NCBI GenBank assembly: GCA_023415075.1
Contig: JAEZLU010000112.1
Location: 1 to 8,396, forward strand
Length of the DNA stretch: 8,396 bases
From: Bacillota bacterium
GTDB lineage: Bacteria > Bacillota > Negativicutes > Sporomusales > UBA7701
Direction: 5' to 3'
The position numbers and the translations under genes are program-made. The notes under the pieces are model-generated. The model was not told the DNA's origin and ran no database searches. It saw nothing but the letters and a program-made list of their open reading frames with translations. This document shows positions 1 to 6,327 of the stretch, piece after piece (position 1 is the first letter of the stretch; each line of letters begins with the position of its first letter).

Positions 1-775
1 CGCGGCTGAAAGGCGGCAGCGTGAAGCCCTCGTCGGCCAGCCGGCTGTGCAGCAGACTCCAGAACAGCGGCCGGTAGGTGCAGTTGTAGTAGAAGGTAGG
101 CAACAACTCCGCCGGCTGCAAAAGCACAACCGTCCCCCGTACCATCTTCGCCCCGACCCGGGCGCCGGCCGCGCCGGCGATGACGATGTTGCCGGCCTGC
201 ATGGCGAAGCCTGCCATATCGCCGCAGTCCCCGCCCACGGCGACGACGCCGCGGCGTAGGCGGGCTCCCGCCATTTGGCCCACGGCCCCTGTCACCAGGA
301 TGGTGCCGCCGGTCATGCCCTGCCGGTAACCGCGGTAGGCCGCGCCGACAAAATGACCGGCCGAACCGCGGACGACAATCTTGCCGCCCCGCATATGGGC
401 GCCCAGCCAATCGGCGGCATCCCCGAGAATGGTAAGCGTGCCGCCACTCATAAAAGCGCCGGCGTGAAAACCAACCGGCCCGTCGGCAACCATCCGGCCG
501 GCGGTCATCCCCTCGCCCAGCCGCTTAAACCGCGACAAATCTCCCCGGAGCACGAGTTCGGCGGGCCGGCCGTCGGCGTCCCCCGCCGCCTCCCCTGCCG
601 CGTCAATGGCCACGTCGAAATAGTCGCCCGCCTTTTGCCAGCGGTTACCGACCAACAGCGGCAAGGCGGCGATCGCGTCTTTATCCTTGCCGGCAACGTT
701 CTGCGGGTTTAGGCTTTCCGCCTCCACCGGCCATGTCGGTTTATTGCCCAGTGATAACGTTACCCGTGCTATCAT
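1..775 (-). CDS. fwdC: Formylmethanofuran dehydrogenase subunit C (FwdC/FhcC), C-terminus cut by window edge
   Basis: The frame is open from an ATG at 775 to the left edge, giving 258 codons. The family is about 265-275 residues, so only a few C-terminal residues are probably missing. FwdC is a structural subunit of formylmethanofuran dehydrogenase with a right-handed beta-helix related to the C-terminal domain of glutamate synthase. The second half shows its repeating glycine pattern, for example GGKIVVRGSAGHFVGAAYRG, then MTGGTILVTGAVGQMAGARL, then AGNIVIAGAAGARVGAKMVRG. The start is supported by an ATGA overlap with the ftr stop and a GGGGAG Shine-Dalgarno 7 nt upstream. The first residues are MIARVTLSLGNKP. 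Sequence alone does not separate FwdC from FhcC; I name it by the adjacent dehydrogenase-type FwdB and FwdD. A short same-strand frame at 505-696 is only an out-of-frame shadow of this gene. Confidence 0.93.
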   Translation of the reverse strand, partial: MIARVTLSLGNKPTWPVEAESLNPQNVAGKDKDAIAALPLLVGNRWQKAGDYFDVAIDAAGEAAGDADGRPAELVLRGDLSRFKRLGEGMTAGRMVADGPVGFHAGAFMSGGTLTILGDAADWLGAHMRGGKIVVRGSAGHFVGAAYRGYRQGMTGGTILVTGAVGQMAGARLRRGVVAVGGDCGDMAGFAMQAGNIVIAGAAGARVGAKMVRGTVVLLQPAELLPTFYYNCTYRPLFWSLLHSRLADEGFTLPPFSR

Positions 776-786
776 GGCCCGCTCCC
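772..786 (-). repeat. Translation-start 15-mer, copy 1 (fwdC start)
   Basis: GGGAGCGGGCCATGA holds the Shine-Dalgarno GGGAG, a GC spacer and the ATG of fwdC. The same 15 bases recur at the fwdD start. The upstream genes read the shared bases in different frames, so the match is not shared protein sequence. Confidence 0.6.
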
Positions 787-1713
787 CTCCGGCTGCTCTC
801 CCGGGCCGGCCAGTAGCCGCCGGAGATAAAAATGGTGTTTCCCCAGCCGGCCACCGTAATTGCCGGCGGTAATCCGCTGCACCCCTGGCAGACAGGCGGC
901 CCGAACTCCCACCCGCATGGCCTCGCCCACCACGGCGGCCGTCAGCCCGTCGATGACGACCTCCAGTACGCAGTTGACGTTCCGCGACAAATGGCTTGCC
1001 GGTACGCGCCCTTTGATTGTCGGGCAATACGCTTCATTGGTCGACGCCGGCAGAAACTTATAACGCGAGCCCACTTGGCTGCCGCTGCGGACAATGCCGC
1101 CTGGAAACGGGAGTACGACGCCGCCCACCTTGCTTATGGCAGCCACCGCCGCTTCGGCAGCCGTCAGCGCCGCCGCCGCCGTTTCCGCCAGGATGAGGAA
1201 GTTTCCGCCGCCGACCCCTTTGGCGACCGTAAACTCCTCCTGGACGAGGAATTCCCCCTCCATTACCGGGATGCGCCAGAAACGTTGGTCGCCGATTAAT
1301 TTACTGGCCTGATAGCCGTTGCCGAAAAAGCGCAGCTTGCCGCCAATGTTGAGTTTGGCTGGCACCGCGGGGCCGTCGGCCGCCAGTTCGGGCAGGCCGC
1401 CGTCGAAGCAGGCCGCGGTGGGAGCGGTCATAACCGCCTGGCCGACCCGTTTCAGCAGCTGCTTTTCCAGGTCGTCCTTCGACACGGCGAAAAAGAGGCA
1501 GTTCAGCCCCGGGCGGCCATCGGGCGTCACCGGCAGCGGTCCCTCGACGCCGGCCTCGACGCCGCAGCCGATGACCGAAGTCGCAAAACCGGTGGCTGCC
1601 GCGGCGGCATGGCGGGCCCATACGTCACTGACCGCGGTAAGCGTCAGCCGCGTCCCGTACATCGTAAATGCTTCCGCGAAGGTATCTTCGATTTCCACGC
1701 CATTCAGCCGCAT
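772..1713 (-). CDS. ftr: Formylmethanofuran:tetrahydromethanopterin N-formyltransferase (Ftr/FhcD)
   Basis: This 313-residue protein moves the formyl group between methanofuran and N5 of tetrahydromethanopterin in the cytoplasm. The family is about 300 residues. It begins MRLNGVEIEDTFAEAF, the conserved Ftr N-terminus. Other recognisable blocks are IGCGVEAGVEGPL near residue 50, PAKLNIGGKLRFFGNGYQASK near 120, a basic and aromatic stretch RFWRIPVMEGEFLVQE, and a C-terminal GGRLGKHHFYL. The ATG at 1713 overlaps the end of fwdA by 10 bases and has a strong GGAGGTGA site 4 nt upstream. The last residues run into the fwdC start with a 4-base ATGA overlap, which suggests coupled translation. In methanogens ftr is usually apart from fwd. 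In methylotrophic bacteria it sits inside the fhc cluster as FhcD, a subunit of the complex, and here it lies between fwdA and fwdC in the same way. Confidence 0.96.
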   Translation of the reverse strand: MRLNGVEIEDTFAEAFTMYGTRLTLTAVSDVWARHAAAAATGFATSVIGCGVEAGVEGPLPVTPDGRPGLNCLFFAVSKDDLEKQLLKRVGQAVMTAPTAACFDGGLPELAADGPAVPAKLNIGGKLRFFGNGYQASKLIGDQRFWRIPVMEGEFLVQEEFTVAKGVGGGNFLILAETAAAALTAAEAAVAAISKVGGVVLPFPGGIVRSGSQVGSRYKFLPASTNEAYCPTIKGRVPASHLSRNVNCVLEVVIDGLTAAVVGEAMRVGVRAACLPGVQRITAGNYGGRLGKHHFYLRRLLAGPGEQPEGSGP

Positions 1714-3350
1714 GCGATCACCTCCGGCCGACGCAGGTACTCGTCCTCTACCGGGAAGTTGGCCGGGGCGACCGAATAATAATCGGCAAAATCCTCGGCC
1801 AGGTCGGCGGGCAAGCCGCCGGTCCCCGCCGGAGCGACGCAGAAGGTCCGGCCGCCGAAGCTCTCAGTCATTTGCCCGTCGCGGACGACGACCCGCCCCT
1901 CATTGATCACGTAGGCCGGCCGGGCAAACATGCTTGCCTTGTCGTCCTGCAGGCGGTAGATGGCCACGTCGGCGTCGGCGCCCGGCCCTAGATGTCCCTT
2001 GTTTCTCAGCCCGAGGGCCCGGGCCGGGCCGGCTCTGGTTATGACGGCAATCTCAGCCAGCGTATATTCGCGGTTGAGTTCGCTCAGACAGGTGAACCGC
2101 CGGCATTTGGGGTGAAGTTCTTCCAGGCGGGCCTGCCGGTAGCCGGCGTCCATCAGCAGGCGGATAATCTCGGGATAAGCGGTGAACGGCCCGGCATTGG
2201 GGTGGTCGGTGGTGAGAAATATTCGCCACGGGTCGCTGATCAGCAGGAGCAGCTCCAGCCCAACCGACCACTGGACAGCGTTGGCCAGCACGTCGGGCCG
2301 ATAGCTCAGCGGGACGATACCTGACCCTGTTTCCAGCTCGACGTCGGTATTGCCCCATTTATTTCCGGTCAGCTGATGCAGGCGGAACTGCATCGGCGAG
2401 TCGGCCGTCATCGTCGTGGCCCGGCCGAAAACCACCTGACCGGCATCGCAGGTGAAGTCCCGGTGCGTGTTGATGTATTCGGCGACCGGAGCCGCGGCCG
2501 AGGCAAAGCCGCCGTTCTTGGCCGCGGCGTACGAATGGAACTGCAAATGGGTAAAATGGACCCGGTAGCCTTCGAGGGCCCGCATCGTCTCCAGCGTCGT
2601 GCTGTAGTTGCCCGGTTCCCCCAGGCGGTTGGCGTGCAGGTGCAGCGGATGAGGAAGCCCCAGGTCGCCGGCCGCTTCGGCCAGGCCGGTGATAATCTGG
2701 CGCGGCGTGATCCCCAGCGGCGGCACCGCCGTATCCAGCGTTACCGACCCCTGGTTCCATTTCCAGCTTTCCACGCCGCCGGGATTAACCACTTTGACGG
2801 CGTAGCCCCTGGTAGCCCGCAGCAGCCAAGCCACCAATTCACGCAACCTTTCCCGCCGCCGCCCGGCGTCGGCGTCGCTCAGCGTTTTCATGACAAGGTA
2901 GTTATTGCCCATCAGGGTAAAAAAGCCGCTATCCAATAGCGGAATATCCCGTAGCTCCTCGTGGGCGTGGCGGGCTGTCAAAGGCGGCACCGCCGCCTCG
3001 AAAACCGTCGTGTAGCCTAGCGCAGAATACAGGTAGCCGGTCAGGAAGGTGCTGGGTACGGTATAGCCGCTGCCCGCACGGGTCACAGCCGTCCGCGCCC
3101 GGAAAAAATCATAGTGATCCTCGGGGCACATCACCCGGCCACTGTTTACCTTGGCGCCGGCCACATGGCTGTGAATCTCCACCCCGCCCGGCATTACCGC
3201 ACAGCCGGCGGCGTCGATCGTTTCATGGGCCGGCGCTCCCGCCGGCGCCGGAGCGGCTACCACTTTGCCGCCCGCCAGCCAGATGTCGCGGACCTCTCCC
3301 CTGATCCCGTTGGCCGGGTCGTAAACCTGGCCGTTAACGATCTTTAGCAT
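1704..3350 (-). CDS. fwdA: Formylmethanofuran dehydrogenase subunit A (FwdA/FhcA), zinc amidohydrolase
   Basis: This 548-residue amidohydrolase-family subunit hydrolyses or forms the formyl-methanofuran amide bond at a binuclear zinc site. In the full dehydrogenase the formate passes through a tunnel to the metal site in FwdB. The metal-binding residues can be placed: H60 and H62 in EIHSHVAG, K186 in YAVKVVNPGG (the carboxylated-lysine position), H237/H239 in LHLHANRLGEPGN, H268/H272 in THLQFHSY, and D382 in TTDHPNAGPF. All expected ligands are present, so the site looks active. The C-terminus has the usual amidohydrolase beta-sandwich ending (GHLGPGADADVAIY). The ATG at 3350 lies inside the end of fwdB with a 17-base overlap, and an AAGGAG lies 10 nt upstream. 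The family is shared by Fwd (CO2-forming) and Fhc (formate-releasing) complexes, so this subunit alone does not decide between them. Confidence 0.96.
   Translation of the reverse strand: MLKIVNGQVYDPANGIRGEVRDIWLAGGKVVAAPAPAGAPAHETIDAAGCAVMPGGVEIHSHVAGAKVNSGRVMCPEDHYDFFRARTAVTRAGSGYTVPSTFLTGYLYSALGYTTVFEAAVPPLTARHAHEELRDIPLLDSGFFTLMGNNYLVMKTLSDADAGRRRERLRELVAWLLRATRGYAVKVVNPGGVESWKWNQGSVTLDTAVPPLGITPRQIITGLAEAAGDLGLPHPLHLHANRLGEPGNYSTTLETMRALEGYRVHFTHLQFHSYAAAKNGGFASAAAPVAEYINTHRDFTCDAGQVVFGRATTMTADSPMQFRLHQLTGNKWGNTDVELETGSGIVPLSYRPDVLANAVQWSVGLELLLLISDPWRIFLTTDHPNAGPFTAYPEIIRLLMDAGYRQARLEELHPKCRRFTCLSELNREYTLAEIAVITRAGPARALGLRNKGHLGPGADADVAIYRLQDDKASMFARPAYVINEGRVVVRDGQMTESFGGRTFCVAPAGTGGLPADLAEDFADYYSVAPANFPVEDEYLRRPEVIACG
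1718..1725 (-). promoter_or_regulatory. Strong Shine-Dalgarno site of ftr
   Basis: GGAGGTGA lies 4 nt before the ATG at 1713, inside the last codons of fwdA. It supports efficient initiation of ftr within the overlap. Confidence 0.85.
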
Positions 3351-4629
3351 CGGCGATTTTCTCCTTTATCGCTTTGAGAACTTCCCGGTCGCCGGGATAG
3401 GGAAACTCAACCAGCTTTTTGACCCGCAGGGGAACATTGTCCATCCGGTAGAAGGTGCCGGCGGCGCCGACCCCCGCGGGCGCCACCGGGATGACCACGC
3501 GGGCCCATGGCGTCGTCAGGTTGCAGTGCGGCTCGAGAACGACGGTGGGAATGCTCGCCAGATGCTGTACGGCAGCGTGGGGCAAGTGGGCCCCGGGATC
3601 GGTGGCGATGATCAGGGCGGCGTCCGCTTCGCCCCGTGCCAGCATATCGACGACGCTGAACTCGCCCGGATTATAGCGGGGATAGCCGCAGCTGAAGTTT
3701 ACGGCGAAGGGAAAGCCGGTCTGCCAGGCGATCACCTGATTGCTGCCGGTGACATTGCCGTGGCCCCGCATTGGCAGCGCATAGAAGCGGGTATAACTAT
3801 TCACTTCCCGGACCAGGGTCAAAATTTGTTCGGCATTCGCGTCTTTGCCGCGGCTCATGGTTACCCCCAGGCCGAAAAAGACGACCCCATAACGGCACGT
3901 CTTCATCATCCCGGCCAGTTCCCGCCAGGCGCTCAGCGGTACGCCGGCAATCAGGGCCGCTTCCTCGGCCCCCTCCAACGGCAAGCCTTTGACCAAAGCC
4001 CTGAGCACCGTGGCAATCTCGAAATCGTGTCCCGGGGTTACCTGGAAAAAATAATCGGCCCCTTTTGCCGTCGCCGTGGGGCGAACATCGATGACGGCGA
4101 CCTTGCGGCCCTTACGGCCGTGAGGATTGAATAACCCTTTGGGCAGGGCGGAATAGCGGCTGAGGTGACGCATATGGGATTCCACCGGATTGCAGCCCCA
4201 ATAGACCACCAAATCGGCTCGGTTTTTTACTTCGCCCAGCGTGCATGAAGCCAGCCCGACCTGCTGGCGGGCGATAACGCCCGGACCGTGTCAGTAGGAA
4301 GACGGGTTGTCAACCGTACCGCCGATCAGCTCGCAGATTGCCACCGCCTCCGCCTGCGCCTCGACGGTCGTGCTGCTCAGACCGTAAACGAGCGGATAGC
4401 GGGCTGCACTCAGGATGGCGGCCGCTTCGCCAACGGCCTCGGCCAGGGCTACTTCCCGGCCGGCAACACTCGGCGCCGCCAGATTGGCCGTGGCGTGCAT
4501 CAGCTTGTTCCGGCCGATGACGCAGGCCCGCTTGACGGCGACAATCGTGTTATTCTCTACTGCCACTTCCAGGTCGTCGCACAAACAGCCACAAAAGGTG
4601 CATACTACGTCCCGTTGTTGTTCAGCCAC
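3334..4629 (-). CDS. fwdB: Formylmethanofuran dehydrogenase subunit B (FwdB), predicted selenoprotein with in-frame TGA read as Sec113
   Basis: Catalytic Mo/W subunit. The frame runs from a GTG at 4629 to a TAA at 3334 and is interrupted only by TGA at 4291-4293. Reading that as selenocysteine gives 431 residues, about the normal FwdB length. The N-terminus carries C10-x2-C13-x3-C17-x18-C36 (VVCTFCGCLCDD and ACVIG), the [4Fe-4S] motif of FwdB. The TGA is codon 113, followed by HGPG, then an ASCTLGEVKNRAD segment and YWGCNP. This is where FwdB has its metal-binding Cys or Sec and the neighbouring active-site His. Downstream blocks GLGVTMSRGK (about 253-262), MRGHGNVTGSNQV (287-299) and GYPRYNPGE are typical of the family and intact. 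Bacterial FhcB proteins have lost the cluster and metal ligands; this one has not. GTG directly abuts the fwdD stop. Alternatives are a nonsense mutation or a TGC-to-TGA sequence error, but the exact position and the hairpin after it favour Sec. An automatic annotation would split it at 4291 and restart near 4212. Confidence 0.93.
3361..3366 (-). promoter_or_regulatory. Shine-Dalgarno site of fwdA
   Basis: AAGGAG lies 10 nt before the ATG at 3350, inside the fwdB coding sequence. It supports the start that overlaps fwdB by 17 bases. Confidence 0.75.
4250..4290 (-). promoter_or_regulatory. Candidate bacterial SECIS element just after the fwdB TGA
   Basis: In the mRNA, the 41 nt after the TGA hold two hairpins. 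The better SECIS candidate is at 4250-4268: GCCAGC, loop AGGUCGG, GCUGGC, a perfect 6-bp stem. Its loop starts 29 nt after the TGA and has G at its second and third positions plus a U, as in bacterial SECIS loops; the GGUC resembles the GGUCU loop of E. coli fdhF. A second perfect 6-bp hairpin at 4268-4283 (CGGGCG, UUAU, CGCCCG) is closer to the TGA but lacks a loop G. The two share one base (4268), so their complete forms cannot coexist. Which one SelB would bind is an inference from pairing by eye; no folding energies were computed. Placement inside the coding region is the bacterial arrangement. Confidence 0.68.
4291..4293 (-). other. Predicted selenocysteine codon (TGA) in fwdB
   Basis: This is the only in-frame stop in the 1296-base fwdB frame. 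It sits at residue 113 between PSSY and HGPG. Cys is expected here in ordinary FwdB and Sec in the Sec-containing FwdB of some methanogens. The downstream sequence continues in the same frame with strongly conserved FwdB blocks, so no frameshift is needed to join the two halves. Confidence 0.88.
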
Positions 4630-5010
4630 TCACTTTGCCCCCGTTTCTTCATCCGCTTTTCCCACGATCTTGGCGTACGGTGTCAGCACTACCTCCAGGC
4701 CTTTCCAGTCCGGCACGCCGCTGCCGTGGGTCGCCGACGCGCCGAAAACCCTATTGGCGACCGGTCCGAGCGGCAGGAAAAAGATACCTGGCGGTCCCTC
4801 GGCGCCCTGACAGGCGACAACCGTTTCGCCATAGGCGCTTTTCAAGAGGGCCTTCTGCCCCGGAGCCAACGCCAGTGTTGCGAGATCGACGGCAGCGACC
4901 CGCAGCGTGGCAATCTCGGCCAGGTATTCGGGCGTCCCTTTGCCGCTTTCCATTGCGGCCCCCTGCCTGGCTGTCCGTACGGTGATCAAAAGGCCGGCAA
5001 CACTACTCAT
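4630..5010 (-). CDS. fwdD: Formylmethanofuran dehydrogenase subunit D (FwdD), molybdopterin-dinucleotide-binding
   Basis: This 126-residue protein is a stand-alone molybdopterin-dinucleotide-binding domain, the beta-barrel that in other Mo/W oxidoreductases forms the C-terminus of the catalytic chain. In formylmethanofuran dehydrogenase it is a separate subunit that covers the pterin cofactor held by FwdB. Diagnostic motifs are TVRTARQG (10-17), PGIFFLPLGPVANRV (74-88) and THGSGVPDWKG (94-104), which match the GPxAN...THGxGxPxxKG pattern of FwdD. The frame stays open upstream to 5226, but that part overlaps the ATP-grasp gene and has no family similarity. The ATG at 5010 has an AGGGAG site 7 nt upstream, overlaps the previous stop by 8 bases, and gives the right length. 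Its TGA is directly followed by the fwdB GTG, as expected for two subunits sharing one cofactor. FwdD is not a subunit of the methylotroph Fhc hydrolase, so its presence supports a true dehydrogenase. Confidence 0.93.
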   Translation of the reverse strand: MSSVAGLLITVRTARQGAAMESGKGTPEYLAEIATLRVAAVDLATLALAPGQKALLKSAYGETVVACQGAEGPPGIFFLPLGPVANRVFGASATHGSGVPDWKGLEVVLTPYAKIVGKADEETGAK

Positions 5011-6322
5011 GGCCCGCTCCCTTTCCTGTTTTTCCTCCGGCGAAACGCCACTGCCATTCCGCCACAGCCGGCGCCTTGTGCCGGCCGCCGCCCGGATCGC
5101 CCCGGGCGGCGGCAACGTCGCCCAAAACGCGGCGAGCCCAGGCCGCCTTGTCAACCAAGGCCTGCCGGCAGGCGGCGGCCGTCCCGGCCCACGCCAGCAC
5201 GCTGCAAAGCGGCTGTCCGCCGGCAACGCTGGTCGCCGGGCCAGGAATATCCCGCAGGCCCAGCCGGTAAAAATCCCCCAGCTCGCGGGCAGTGGCCGTG
5301 ACCTGAAACGAAGCCTGGGCGTAAACGATCGCTTTGCCCCAAAATCCGCACCGCCGGCCCCTCGCCGACGGGATGGCGGCAGCCGGCAGGCCGGCCGGGC
5401 CGCAGGCAGCCACGTGGCGGCGAAAAAGCCGTTCGCCGCGCCAGCGTTCGATGAGTTCGACCGAGGCCGACCAGCGGGGATTTACTTCCAGTACCCAAAT
5501 GCCCCGCTGATTGATAATGAAATCCAGGGTGTTCAGGCCCCGCAAGCCGAAAACCGCTGTTAAATGGCCGGCGATCCTGGCCAGTTCCGGCCCGGGGTCG
5601 GGCAGCCCGTGAGCCGGCTGAAGCGCCAGCGGCACGATGCTGCCGGCGTAGGCGAAGCGGCCGGTGCCGAGACCGTTGCCGGCCGCCAGTTGCTGGCTGG
5701 TGCCAACCACGGCTGCCTGGCGACCATCGGCGATAAAGGTGGCTGAGGCCGCTATCCCGGGAATAAACTGCTGAACAAGATAGCGACTTTTATCGCTTAC
5801 GGCCGCGAGCTGGGCGGCGGCCCCGGCCTCGGTCGCCGCCAGAAGCCGGATGCCCCGGCCGCCGCCCCCGCGAACGGGTTTGATAAGCCAGCCCATTCCC
5901 GCAGGCGTATACCGCCATTCTTCCAGCGGATAAAAGGGGGGCATCGCGCTGCCGACTGCGGCCAGCGTATCCCGCAGCTCCCAGGGATTCCGCACCCTTG
6001 CCAGCGTTGCTGGCCCGTTCCCCAACAGCAAGCCGTGCTGCGCCCATACTTCGAGGTCCTGGGGCTGATTCTCCGGACCGGACGAGTAAACCAGGCCGCT
6101 GAAAGCCTGCCGGCGGCCATTCCTGCCGGCGAAGGCCAGCGTTGCCGCGGCCTGCAAAAGATTTTTCACCGACGGCCTGAGGCCCAGGTCGGCTAGGCTG
6201 AAGGCGGGGCCGCGCCAGCGACAGTCCTGATCGCCGAAGTAATCGATCGCCGTCGCCTGGCAGCCGGACTCCACGGCTGACTCCAGCAGCGCCCGGGCAC
6301 TTACCCCCACAAGCAGGTACAT
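5003..6322 (-). CDS. ATP-grasp domain protein of the H4MPT/methanofuran gene set, probable cofactor-biosynthesis ligase
   Basis: The 439-residue product has an N-terminal Rossmann-like part (MYLLVGVSARALLESAVESG) and a central ATP-grasp fold. K148 in GWLIKPVRGGGGRGIRLL is the nucleotide-binding lysine, followed by the glycine-rich loop at 152-157. YLVQQFIPG (181-189) is the hinge region, and D267, E279 and N281 in LNTLDFI and VLEVNPRWSAS are the expected Mg-ATP ligands. ATP-grasp enzymes join a carboxylate to an amine or thiol through an acyl phosphate. Proteins of this type recur in H4MPT gene clusters of methylotrophic bacteria, and an ATP-grasp enzyme (MfnD) adds glutamate to tyramine in archaeal methanofuran synthesis. 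A role in building or glutamylating the methanofuran-like carrier is my inference. The last roughly 100 residues are Ala/Gly/Arg-rich and I recognise nothing there. The ATG at 6322 follows the mtdB stop by 5 bases, with GGAG 12 nt upstream. Confidence 0.85.
   Translation of the reverse strand: MYLLVGVSARALLESAVESGCQATAIDYFGDQDCRWRGPAFSLADLGLRPSVKNLLQAAATLAFAGRNGRRQAFSGLVYSSGPENQPQDLEVWAQHGLLLGNGPATLARVRNPWELRDTLAAVGSAMPPFYPLEEWRYTPAGMGWLIKPVRGGGGRGIRLLAATEAGAAAQLAAVSDKSRYLVQQFIPGIAASATFIADGRQAAVVGTSQQLAAGNGLGTGRFAYAGSIVPLALQPAHGLPDPGPELARIAGHLTAVFGLRGLNTLDFIINQRGIWVLEVNPRWSASVELIERWRGERLFRRHVAACGPAGLPAAAIPSARGRRCGFWGKAIVYAQASFQVTATARELGDFYRLGLRDIPGPATSVAGGQPLCSVLAWAGTAAACRQALVDKAAWARRVLGDVAAARGDPGGGRHKAPAVAEWQWRFAGGKTGKGAGHE
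5007..5021 (-). repeat. Translation-start 15-mer, copy 2 (fwdD start)
   Basis: This is an identical copy of GGGAGCGGGCCATGA, carrying the ribosome site and ATG of fwdD inside the end of the ATP-grasp gene. It could be chance in GC-rich DNA or a trace of a shared junction. Confidence 0.6.
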
Positions 6323-6327
6323 CGCCG

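Noticed and set aside
3526..4134. A 202-codon plus-strand frame opposite fwdB
   Set aside because: It is antisense to conserved FwdB blocks and has no family pattern or ribosome site; it is a shadow frame.
4268..4283. The 6-bp GC hairpin as a transcription terminator
   Set aside because: It has no U-run after it and lies inside the fwdB coding sequence, so it is at most part of the SECIS region.
4291..4629. fwdB as a pseudogene broken by a nonsense mutation
   Set aside because: The stop is a TGA exactly at the Cys/Sec position, both sides are intact, and a SECIS-like hairpin follows. A random mutation would rarely meet all of these. A sequence error (TGC to TGA) remains the main alternative.
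5011..5226. Longer fwdD start giving 198 residues
   Set aside because: The extra 72 residues overlap the ATP-grasp gene, are Arg/Pro/Gly-rich and have no FwdD similarity. The ATG at 5010 has a good ribosome site.
4288..5301. A 337-codon open frame on the plus strand
   Set aside because: It lies opposite fwdB, fwdD and the ATP-grasp gene, is rich in Arg, Pro and Ala, and has no recognisable motif. It is a GC-rich antisense shadow.
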